Source: Bacteroidota bacterium (lineage in GTDB: Bacteria > Bacteroidota > Ignavibacteria > UBA10030 > F1-140-MAGs086). Taken from it: a stretch of 11,579 nt of DNA. Position 1 is the first letter of the stretch; every line of letters begins with the position of its first letter. Below are positions 1 to 6,602 of this stretch, piece by piece. The translations under genes and the position numbers were made by a program. The notes below the pieces were generated by a model. It was not told the DNA's origin and searched no databases. It was given only the letters and a program-made list of their open reading frames with translations. The stretch covers positions 1 to 11,579 of the forward strand of contig SXSO01000140.1 in the NCBI GenBank assembly GCA_005792205.1. Reading direction: 5' to 3'.

Positions 1-33
1 ATTTGTCCAAATCGTTATTTGGAGAATAGTTTG

Positions 34-54
34 GAACGGAAAATTTTTCCGTTC
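34..54. repeat. Perfect 21-bp palindrome (10-bp arms, 1-base centre)
   Basis: The left arm GAACGGAAAA (34-43) is exactly complementary to the right arm TTTTCCGTTC (45-54) around a single T. Further out, TTTGGA-like sequence on the left and TCCAAA on the right extend the symmetry imperfectly. The element lies downstream of the last minus-strand gene of the methyltransferase locus, so it may be a weak terminator hairpin or a symmetrical protein-binding site. The stem is AT-rich and no clear T-run follows on the minus strand, so the role is open. Confidence 0.5.
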
Positions 55-113
55 TATTGTCCAAAAGTGGAAAAATTTTCCTATTTACTCAGTTTTACTA
101 TCCGTAAACCACT

Positions 114-410
114 TTACATGTAATGTAAACGACTTTTCTCACATTCCCAAATACCGTAAAGCAAATCTCCATTTGCATCTAAATATTTATTGTCTAGAAT
201 TTGAAAATCGTATGGGTAAATTTTATTTTTTCTTAGAAGATTTTTTGCTTTAAATTCAAAACAGAAATCGCCAAAATCATAAGTAGCCATATCGTAATGG
301 AGATAATCAGAAAAGGAAATAAAATTTTCGTTCCACTTCTCCTTTCCTTTCCCATAAGTCAAGAATTTATCCTTTAAAATGCTAACGGCGGCATTTTCAT
401 AACAAGTCAA
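114..410 (-). CDS. Small hypothetical protein, possible remnant of a restriction-associated gene
   Basis: I do not recognise this 98-residue protein. It is rich in aromatic and acidic residues (for example YDMATYDFGDFCFEF near 39-53) and ends with a basic-aromatic tail; it has no signal peptide or membrane segment. The only near-canonical start is TTG (408-410), with no Shine-Dalgarno before it. The frame is open upstream to the TAG stop of the methyltransferase at 441-443, so the two genes share a frame separated by one stop codon. Its position directly behind a DNA methyltransferase makes a cognate restriction or accessory protein, or a fragment of one, the natural guess, but no nuclease motif is clear. 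The amino-acid pattern looks like real protein rather than a shadow frame, and no competing gene overlaps it. Confidence 0.5.
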   Translation of the reverse strand: MTCYENAAVSILKDKFLTYGKGKEKWNENFISFSDYLHYDMATYDFGDFCFEFKAKNLLRKNKIYPYDFQILDNKYLDANGDLLYGIWECEKSRLHYM

Positions 411-440
411 ATGAAAAAAATATTTTGGCTGAAAAATAAA

Positions 441-1225
441 CTAATGCTCTGTAAATAAATCCACTTTTTCTTTTTCGCGCTCTTTTATTCTATATAAATT
501 TTTTTCCAACCGTTCGCAAATAAAATCGTAATACTCTTTTATGATTTCAAAGCCGATGTATTTTCTTTCTTCCATCTTGCTCACTACCGCAACTTGTCCT
601 GAACCAAGAAATGGGTCTAACACCACATCACTTTTTTCGCTTGAGTAGGCAAGAATTTTTTTTATGACTTCTGCTAGAAGTTTTGTCGGTGTTTTAATAT
701 CGCCATTCCAATATTCACGATTGATTGTCCATACATCTTCTTTATCTTTGTAGTGAAGCGAACTACCTTTCGAGAATAGGGAAAGAATTTTCTTTTTTTG
801 TCGTCAAGGCAAACAAATAAGCAGTGATAGTGCGAAGTCACATACTTGCGAGAAGTAACAAGTCCGAATTGATATTTCCAAATCAAATGATTGACCGTAA
901 TAAAGTTTAACTCGTCAAGTGCGTTCAAAATGTCTTTCAAATAATTCCATCCTGAAAAAATGTACATACTTCCCGAATCTTTTAAAACTCGTTTTGCTTC
1001 CGACATCCAACTGTAAGTGAATTTCAAATATTCTTTTCCGTGAATTTCATTGTAACCATCAAGTACCCGTGAAGATTTTCTATTGTAGTTTTCTCGTTTT
1101 GCTTTGAAATCAATGGCGAATGGTGGATCAGTTATTACAATATCAGCTGTTTTTGATGGAATAATTTTCATTCCTTCAATGCAGTTCATATTGTATATTT
1201 TGTTGAATTCAAATTTCTGTGTCAT
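441..1225 (-). pseudogene. Beta-class DNA (N6-adenine/N4-cytosine) methyltransferase, frameshifted
   Basis: The gene encodes an S-adenosylmethionine-dependent DNA methyltransferase. The first part (1225 down to about 770) carries the catalytic motif IV DPPF (residues 33-36) after TADIVIT. The second part, in another frame, carries KTPTKLLAEVI and motif I DPFLGSG (about residues 204-210). Motif IV before motif I is the beta-class order, as in M.HinfI and CcrM. The frames meet at an A-run (TTT at 768-770 on the plus strand). Adding one A gives the continuous reading PYSRKGSSLHYKDKEDVW and a 261-residue protein, a normal length for the class. Without it, the first frame ends at 674 and motif I is lost, so the protein should be inactive. 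The second frame has a possible GTG restart at 626, but that fragment lacks DPPF. This could be real decay, a phase-variable state or a sequencing error. The specificity cannot be read. Confidence 0.85.
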
Positions 1226-1318
1226 TGTAAATAATTTTGTTAAATGTAAGTTTTTCCAATATACTTTTTCAGTTTTATATTTTTTAATTTAAAATTTTAT
1301 ACTCGCATTTATAATTAA

Positions 1319-1357
1319 AAAATTATCAATCCAACTTATTCATTGAATAAGTTGGAT
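1319..1357 (-). terminator. Perfect 14-bp-arm hairpin with T-run, probable intrinsic terminator
   Basis: The arms ATCCAACTTATTCA (1329-1342) and TGAATAAGTTGGAT (1344-1357) are exact complements around a single T. Read on the minus strand, the hairpin is followed after a few bases by a run of six T (about 1319-1324), as expected for a Rho-independent terminator. It lies about 135-165 bases past the stop of the T9SS-sorted protein gene and before the methyltransferase gene, so it probably separates the two transcripts. The rest of 1226-1490 is AT-rich, and I see no gene in it. The one-base loop is too tight to form as drawn; a few central pairs would have to open. Confidence 0.5.
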
Positions 1358-1490
1358 ATTTAAAAAACTAATACAAATATAGAAACTCTATTTTTCAAAT
1401 ACAAGTGGTTTTTAAACTTTATTTCTCACCAAAAACAAAAATGGGACACAAAAAAAAATCGCCCAATTTTCAACGACGATAATAATAAAC

Positions 1491-3542
1491 TTATTTCACC
1501 AAAATCATTTTTTTCATCTCAGAAAAATTATTTGTTGTCAATTTGTAGAAATAAATTCCACTATTTAAGTTTGTTGCATCAAAATCAATTTCGTAATATC
1601 CAACATTTTTATTTTCATTTACAAGTGTTTTTATTTCTCTTCCTAAAACATCAAACACTTTTAAATTTACAAAACCATTTTTTGCAGTTTCATATTTTAT
1701 TTTTGTCTTCGGATTAAACGGGTTTGGATAATTTTGTTTTAAAGAAAATCTTTTCGGAAAAAAAATATCATCAACCGAGTTTGAAAATTTTAAATTTTTA
1801 AATGCTAAAATTCCTCCGTGAATATTTCCAATAAATAAATCTAAATCATTGTCAAAGTCATAATCAAAAAAAACTGGATCTGAAAGTGGAATTTTTATGT
1901 TTTCAAAACTATTTGTTATAAGTGAAAATTGTGCGTTGAAAATATTTCCAATGTTTTCGTAATAAAAAATATTTCCTGCAAAACTCCCAATAAATAAATC
2001 AAAATCTAAATCATCATCATAGTCAATAAAATTTGGTTTTGCAAATTCACCAACATTTATATTTTGATAATTTGTTGTTTCTAAAATTGGAATAAAATTA
2101 AATTTATTTCCAACATTTCTATAAAAAGCAATTTTTCCATTTTGTTTTCCAATAAATAAATCATAGTCCGAATCAAAATCAATATCCACAAAAAACGGAG
2201 ATAAACTTTGTGAAGTTTGAATTGTATCAGTTGCAGTATTTGGTGTGAGAACGAAATTTTGATTTATATTTTTATAGAACTGAAGTTTTCCAGAAAAATT
2301 TCCAACAAATAAATCATAGTCCGAATCAAAATCAATATCTACAAAAAACGGATCGTAATCATAATTTCCACTTACATTTGAAAAATAATTTGAATCGTTT
2401 TCAAAAAAAATATGTCGTGGATTTCCATCAAGTGGAATATTTCCTTCATAAAATTTTATTCCCAAATCTGCACTTCCAATAATTAAATCTTTCGCAACAC
2501 CATTATCTATTGAACAAAACGTGGGATGAGAATTTTTTCCAATATCAATAATATCTAAATAACTATTTGTAATTCTTTGAAATGAATATGAATTTGCGTT
2601 TCCAATATTTTCAAAAAAAGTAAAATTATTTTTTGAAACTCCTGGATGCAAAACTCCAACAAATAAATCATAGTCCGAATCGGAATCAATATCAACAAGT
2701 TTTGGCGAATTAAATCCAAATGAAACCATAGAATCATTTTGCGGAAAACCTGATGTGACAAAATGAAATGAGTCATCTATATTTTCAAAAAAATAAAGTC
2801 CACTTGAAAACAAATCACCATAAAATAAATCATTGTCAAAATCATTATCAATATTACAAAATTGAAATGATGCTGCACCGTGTTTTTTGTTTTCTAAATT
2901 TTTTCCACTTATTATTTGAATATTTTGCCAAAAGTTTGTAATAAATTGAAAATTGTAATTGAAATTATTTCCAATGTTTTTGTAAAAATTCAAAGTTCCT
3001 GATGCACTATTCACAGAAAAAAAATCTAGATCCAAATCGTTATCAATATCACAAAATGCAGGAATACTATTTGCTCCCGCAAAAATATTTTCTCCATTTG
3101 TATCAGTGATAGTTGAATCCACTATGATAAATAAAGGAGAAAAATGGGTTCCAATATTTTTATGAAATCTCACACCATTGTTTGAATCGTCAGTTAGAAT
3201 ATCTTTTAATCCATCATTGTCAATATCTAAAAAAAGAAACCACAAAGAAAATTTTGGAAATTGAAAATGAAATGTATCCAAAATAAAATTGGGAAAATTT
3301 GTGTTCCCAATATTTTTATAAAAATTAAAAGTTCCATCAAACTCCGATAAAAATAGATCCAAATCATTATCTCCATCACTATCAAAAAATTGAATGAGAG
3401 GATTATTTGTTCCACCATTGAAAGGAATTTGAATTTGATTTTCTCCTTTAAAACATTGAGTTATATTTGCGTTTTGAACGAATGGTTGCGAAAAAATTTT
3501 TTCAAAAGACAAAAATAAAATCAATGAAAAAAAAATTTTCAT
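1491..3542 (-). CDS. Secreted FG-GAP/VCBS-like repeat protein with T9SS type A sorting domain
   Basis: This 683-residue exported protein is probably released or anchored at the cell surface by the type IX secretion system. It starts with a signal peptide (MKIFFSLILFLSFEKIFSQ). Ten repeats follow, each around 50-65 residues, centred on aspartate-rich calcium-loop motifs such as VDIDFDSDYDLFVG and FFDYDFDNDLDLFIG, with 'FYKNIG'-type strands between them. This is the FG-GAP/VCBS beta-propeller pattern, and ten motifs could make one or two propellers. The last 80 residues (604-683) are a T9SS type A C-terminal domain beginning NYPNPFNP, with VFDVLGREI and GIYFYKL as conserved strands. The start is six bases after the stop of the preceding exported-protein gene, so the two are probably cotranscribed. 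The ligand or substrate is unknown; surface adhesion or glycan binding is only inferred from the fold. No enzymatic domain is visible. Confidence 0.92.
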   Translation of the reverse strand: MKIFFSLILFLSFEKIFSQPFVQNANITQCFKGENQIQIPFNGGTNNPLIQFFDSDGDNDLDLFLSEFDGTFNFYKNIGNTNFPNFILDTFHFQFPKFSLWFLFLDIDNDGLKDILTDDSNNGVRFHKNIGTHFSPLFIIVDSTITDTNGENIFAGANSIPAFCDIDNDLDLDFFSVNSASGTLNFYKNIGNNFNYNFQFITNFWQNIQIISGKNLENKKHGAASFQFCNIDNDFDNDLFYGDLFSSGLYFFENIDDSFHFVTSGFPQNDSMVSFGFNSPKLVDIDSDSDYDLFVGVLHPGVSKNNFTFFENIGNANSYSFQRITNSYLDIIDIGKNSHPTFCSIDNGVAKDLIIGSADLGIKFYEGNIPLDGNPRHIFFENDSNYFSNVSGNYDYDPFFVDIDFDSDYDLFVGNFSGKLQFYKNINQNFVLTPNTATDTIQTSQSLSPFFVDIDFDSDYDLFIGKQNGKIAFYRNVGNKFNFIPILETTNYQNINVGEFAKPNFIDYDDDLDFDLFIGSFAGNIFYYENIGNIFNAQFSLITNSFENIKIPLSDPVFFDYDFDNDLDLFIGNIHGGILAFKNLKFSNSVDDIFFPKRFSLKQNYPNPFNPKTKIKYETAKNGFVNLKVFDVLGREIKTLVNENKNVGYYEIDFDATNLNSGIYFYKLTTNNFSEMKKMILVK
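2149..2352 (-). repeat. Near-identical 51-nt repeat units inside the FG-GAP gene
   Basis: The segments 2149-2199 and 2302-2352 differ at only two of 51 bases and both encode the VDIDFDSDYDLF(I/V)G calcium-loop unit. A third, shorter copy (about 2655-2699) shares 26 identical bases with the second and encodes VDIDSDSDYDLFVG. Other repeats of the gene encode similar protein with much more divergent DNA, so these copies look like recent duplication or gene conversion. Confidence 0.75.
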
Positions 3543-3548
3543 AAAGAA

Positions 3549-4013
3549 CTAATCTTTTTTCTTTGGAGAAAATTTTGGTTTAGTTTTGACTTTCGTAGTT
3601 TGTTTGTTTTGTTTTGGAATAGGACGAATTTTTTTTAAAACAGAATCAGGAATACTGGCTTTAGGAACAAAATGTTGAACATAAATAAGTGGTGAAGCAC
3701 CTTTAAGTGTTGAATCTTTTTCAAGTTCAGTTAATATGAAAAGTATATCAGTTCCTTTTGGATATTCAAGTAATACAGAACCGTCAAAAGAGTCATATTG
3801 AATAATAGTAGCATTAAATTTTTTTACCAAATAATTTTCAGCAGTATCAAGTGCAACTGGATGAACTAAATAAAACGAGAGCAGTTGTTCGTAATAATTT
3901 ATTGTGTTCCCATTCCACGTACCAGTTAAAAGTTTTTTTCCTTTTACAAGTGTTCCTTGTGAATAGATTATTGAAAATTGTAAACAAAGTAAAATAAAAA
4001 ATAATTTTTTCAT
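3549..4013 (-). CDS. Exported small protein resembling an isolated subtilase prodomain (I9/fervidolysin-like)
   Basis: The 154-residue protein begins with a clear signal peptide (MKKLFFILLCLQFSIIYSQ), so it leaves the cytoplasm. Residues about 58-116 read like the N-terminal prodomain of fervidolysin/subtilisin-type proteases: a helix (TAENYLVKKFNATIIQYD), a strand (GSVLLEYPKG), a second helix (TDILFILTELEKD) and a closing strand (LIYVQHFVP). No protease domain follows. The tail (125-154) is very rich in lysine, with proline and threonine, and is probably disordered and positively charged. The gene lies six bases upstream of the T9SS-sorted FG-GAP gene on the same strand, so the products may act together outside the cell. 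The prodomain similarity is judged by pattern only. A free-standing protease inhibitor or chaperone is an inference; an unrelated ferredoxin-like fold is the alternative. Confidence 0.7.
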   Translation of the reverse strand: MKKLFFILLCLQFSIIYSQGTLVKGKKLLTGTWNGNTINYYEQLLSFYLVHPVALDTAENYLVKKFNATIIQYDSFDGSVLLEYPKGTDILFILTELEKDSTLKGASPLIYVQHFVPKASIPDSVLKKIRPIPKQNKQTTKVKTKPKFSPKKKD

Positions 4014-4035
4014 ATAACTTAACTTAATGTTTTGC

Positions 4036-4043
4036 CAAATATA
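4036..4043 (-). promoter_or_regulatory. Candidate Bacteroidetes-type -7 box for the prodomain-like/FG-GAP unit
   Basis: On the minus strand this reads TATATTTG, a full match to the TAnnTTTG -7 element known for the Bacteroidetes housekeeping sigma factor. It sits 22 bases before the ATG at 4013, giving a leader of about 15 nt. No convincing TTTG -33 element is present at the usual spacing, so the call is tentative in this AT-rich DNA. Confidence 0.35.
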
Positions 4044-4093
4044 TTATTTTCTTTTTGAAATTTTTTTATGAAGTTTTTTAAAGCAATAATTAT

Positions 4094-4121
4094 TTTGCTT
4101 TTTAAAAATTCGCTAACTTTA
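4094..4121 (+). promoter_or_regulatory. Candidate promoter for the DUF885 gene (TTTG / TAACTTTA)
   Basis: TTTG (4094-4097) is followed after 16 bases by TAACTTTA (4114-4121), close to the TTTG-N19-TAnnTTTG pattern but with a short spacer and one mismatch. Transcription would begin near 4128, about 24 nt before the ATG at 4152. This would exclude the longer possible start at 4068 and agrees with the signal peptide beginning at 4152. Confidence 0.3.
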
Positions 4122-4151
4122 CAAGCTTTTTTTCACAAAAATTTATTTATT

Positions 4152-5876
4152 ATGACAAAGTTATTTTTATTTATTTTAATGTTTTCTACAATGTTAATAT
4201 CAAAACCAAATGAAGATGAAAAATTTTCTGACTTTACAAGAAAATTTTTGGATTATTATTTTCAATCATCTCCCGTTTCTGCAACTTGGATTGGAGTTCA
4301 TGATTACGATAGTGAAATTGATGATATTTCAATTGAGGCAATTGAACGTCAAACTGAAACTCTCAAAAGCTTTAGAGATGAACTTTCGCAAATTGACAAA
4401 ACAAAACTCACTTCTACAAATTCAATTGATGCGAGAATACTTGAAGAATCAATCACTGAGTCAATTTTCTATAATGAAGAATTAAGAGAATACGAGTGGA
4501 ATCCAATGTTGTATACAGGATTTATTGGAAACGCAATGATGACATTGATTACACAAGAGTTTGCTCCACTTGAAGAGAGATTGAAAAATGTTTTGGAACG
4601 AGCAAAAAAAATTTCGCAATTTCTTGAAAGTGCAAAATCAAATTTAAAAACTTGTTCTAAAATTCATGTTGAAACTGCAATTAAACAAAACGATGGAAAC
4701 ATTTCTATTTTTGAAGATGAAATTCCAAAAGTTGCTAAACTTGTTGGTGGTGATTTGCAAAATCAAATTGAAAATGAATGTAAAACCGCAATTCAATCAT
4801 TGAATGATTTTGGAAAATTTTTACAAGAAAATATTCTTCCAAATGCAACAAAAGATTTTCGTTTGGGAAAAGAATTATTTGAAATAAAACTTATGCTAAA
4901 TTTAAAATCCAACATTACTCCAAATGAAATTTTACTTCGTGCTGAAAATGAAAAAAAGAGAGTTCATAAAGAAATGTATGAAATTGCAAAAGGATTGTAT
5001 GAAAAATATTATAATGAAGATGCTTCAAAAGTTGGAGATGAATTAAAAGTTATCAAAATGGTTTTGGATAAAATAGTTCTTGATCATTGTAAGAAAGAGG
5101 AAGTTATGGATAAAATAAAATCTATTATTCCATCAATTGAAAAATTTGTGAAAGAAAAAAATATTTTAACACTTGATGATTCGCAACCTCTTGTAATTCG
5201 CGAAACACCTGAATATCAAAGAGGAGTTTCAGTTGCTTCACTTGAAAGTCCTGGACCACTTGAAAAAAATCTTAAAACATTTTACAATGTAACTCCAATT
5301 CCAGATGAATGGACAGACGAACAAGTTGAATCATATCTTCGTGAATATAATAATTGGTCATTGGAAGATTTAAGCATTCATGAAGCAATTCCAGGACATT
5401 ATGTTCAACTTTATTATTCAAATAGATTTCCATCAATTATTCGTACAATTTTTGGAAGTGGTTCAATGATTGAAGGTTGGGCAGTATATGCAGAAAAAAT
5501 GATGATTGAAAGTGGTTACAAAGATAATGATCCAAGAATGAAAATGATAAATTTGAAATGGTACATCAGAGCAGTTTGCAATGCAATTATTGATCAAAAA
5601 ATTCATTCAGGAAATATGACTGAAAATGAAGCAATGGAACTTATGATGAAAGAAGGTTTTCAAGAGGAAAGAGAAGCATCAGGAAAATGGAGAAGAGCAT
5701 GTTTAACTTCAACTCAACTTTCTACATATTTTGTTGGGTATCAAGAGATATCTGATTTGCGAAATGATTACAAAAAACAAATGGGAAATAAATTTTCTCT
5801 AAAAAATTTTCATGAAACATTTTTAAGTTTTGGTTCTCCAAATGTAAAATATATTCGTGAAATAATGTTGAAATAG
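4152..5876 (+). CDS. DUF885 family exported zinc-peptidase-like protein
   Basis: The 574-residue protein belongs to the DUF885 family of predicted zinc-dependent peptidases. The signature HEAIPGHYVQ (residues 410-419) supplies H410, E411 and H416, and EGWAVYAE (441-448) downstream supplies the likely further metal ligand. The family spans nearly the whole chain: a helical N-terminal half, the SLESPGPLEKNLKTFYNV stretch (363-380) before the metal site, and a C-terminal helical part. I chose the ATG at 4152 because it gives a clean signal peptide (MTKLFLFILMFSTMLIS). Starting at 4068 would add 28 residues with a second, untidy hydrophobic stretch, across a possible promoter. The protein probably acts in the periplasm or outer membrane on peptides; the substrate is unknown. 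The gene diverges from the secreted unit at 4013 and converges with the PIN gene, its stop one base from the next gene's stop. Confidence 0.88.
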   Translation: MTKLFLFILMFSTMLISKPNEDEKFSDFTRKFLDYYFQSSPVSATWIGVHDYDSEIDDISIEAIERQTETLKSFRDELSQIDKTKLTSTNSIDARILEESITESIFYNEELREYEWNPMLYTGFIGNAMMTLITQEFAPLEERLKNVLERAKKISQFLESAKSNLKTCSKIHVETAIKQNDGNISIFEDEIPKVAKLVGGDLQNQIENECKTAIQSLNDFGKFLQENILPNATKDFRLGKELFEIKLMLNLKSNITPNEILLRAENEKKRVHKEMYEIAKGLYEKYYNEDASKVGDELKVIKMVLDKIVLDHCKKEEVMDKIKSIIPSIEKFVKEKNILTLDDSQPLVIRETPEYQRGVSVASLESPGPLEKNLKTFYNVTPIPDEWTDEQVESYLREYNNWSLEDLSIHEAIPGHYVQLYYSNRFPSIIRTIFGSGSMIEGWAVYAEKMMIESGYKDNDPRMKMINLKWYIRAVCNAIIDQKIHSGNMTENEAMELMMKEGFQEEREASGKWRRACLTSTQLSTYFVGYQEISDLRNDYKKQMGNKFSLKNFHETFLSFGSPNVKYIREIMLK

Positions 5877-5877
5877 A

Positions 5878-6309
5878 TTATTTTTTATTTTTTTTATTTA
5901 AATTGATAATTTCTTCTGCTGTTTCATATTTGAAAATGTCAGCAGAAGAAATTATTGAAACGTTAGTTCCTTTAAATTCTTTCGGTTGTGTAGTTAGAAT
6001 TGGAAGTTTGCTTTCTAAACTTAGTGTAGCAATTAGAGTGTTGAAACTTCTTAGAGAATTCTCTCCATACATTTTTCCGTATACTTTTGCATTTTTAGAA
6101 TTTAGTCCTAAAATTTTCATTGAAGACATTGCTTCTTGTGCAAAATAAAATTCGTTACTTTCTTTGCATATAGAAAAAATTTCAATTGCATTAAAAACTG
6201 TTGTGTAACAAAAAACTTTTTTTTGTGCTTCTCTTAAAATTGATTTTGAGTTTTTGTCGTGAAGAAGATGTTGTAAAATTATATCTGTATGAACTAAAAC
6301 TTTATACAT
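5878..6309 (-). CDS. PIN-domain protein, VapC-like, with altered active site
   Basis: The 143-residue protein has the PIN fold order: strand VLVHTDIILQHLL (4-16), YTTVFNAIEIF with acidic E43 (35-45), and FNTLIATLSLESKLPILTTQPKEF (89-112), which corresponds to the VapC 'D.LIAA...L.T.N..DF' region. PIN enzymes are metal-dependent RNases using three or four acidic residues. Here the first aspartate (of 'DT') is His7, although D9 is two residues away, and the aspartate before 'LIA' is Asn90. The active site therefore looks degenerate, and RNase activity is doubtful. The gene starts inside the stop codon of the AbrB-like gene (TAATG), as toxin genes often do. It could be an inactivated or diverged toxin, or a PIN-like binding protein. 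The lysine-rich tail (138-143) is unremarkable. Confidence 0.75.
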   Translation of the reverse strand: MYKVLVHTDIILQHLLHDKNSKSILREAQKKVFCYTTVFNAIEIFSICKESNEFYFAQEAMSSMKILGLNSKNAKVYGKMYGENSLRSFNTLIATLSLESKLPILTTQPKEFKGTNVSIISSADIFKYETAEEIINLNKKNKK

Positions 6310-6602
6310 TATTTGAAAAGTTTTTGTGCTCTTTTGAAAAATGATTTATTATTGCTCAAACTTCCATCACTCAAAAGAAATTTTTCCACATTATATTTTT
6401 CTTCATATTGAGTTTTTGCAATTTTTTCTATTTCTTCTTCAGTTACATTTTTTTCAACCAAACTTTTGGAAAGTTTTACACTCAATATTTTTACGATAAC
6501 TGTTGATTTTCCGTTAAAAATTTCTTTATATGAATTTGGAATTTTTAAAATTCTTTTTTCATCTATAATAGTTTGAAATTCAATCGATGATTTTTCTTTC
6601 AT
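6309..6602 (-). CDS. Small AbrB/MazE-like protein, candidate antitoxin
   Basis: The 97-residue protein starts with FQTIIDEKRILKIPNSYKEIFNG (9-31), which resembles the swapped-hairpin AbrB/MazE pattern 'vtIdekGRIvIPkeiRe.l', with the central glycine missing. The rest (45-97) is a charged, mostly helical region (VTEEEIEKIAKTQYEEKY), as in antitoxins whose C-terminus wraps around a PIN toxin. The start codon overlaps the deoB stop by four bases (ATGA) and the stop overlaps the PIN gene start by one base. All three would then be made from one message, with the small protein always produced with its PIN partner. Function as a DNA-binding antitoxin is inferred from pattern and context. Confidence 0.7.
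   Translation of the reverse strand: MKEKSSIEFQTIIDEKRILKIPNSYKEIFNGKSTVIVKILSVKLSKSLVEKNVTEEEIEKIAKTQYEEKYNVEKFLLSDGSLSNNKSFFKRAQKLFK

Noticed and set aside
1104..1292. Plus-strand ORF across the methyltransferase start
   Set aside because: It lies opposite a well-supported gene start, has a low-complexity hydrophobic tail, and has no family features.
1532..1717. Plus-strand ORF opposite the T9SS sorting domain
   Set aside because: It overlaps a clear C-terminal domain on the other strand and its translation is a His/Gln/Leu/Phe-rich shadow.
2149..2700. Repeats as a CRISPR-like or mobile repeat array
   Set aside because: The repeats are irregularly spaced, in frame, and encode calcium-loop motifs of one protein.
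4068..4151. Longer DUF885 start at 4068
   Set aside because: It would place a second hydrophobic stretch before a proper signal peptide and spans a plausible promoter box.
5878..6602. A standard, active VapBC toxin-antitoxin module
   Set aside because: The pattern and overlap fit, but the PIN protein lacks two usual catalytic aspartates, so I report it as a VapC-like protein with an altered site.
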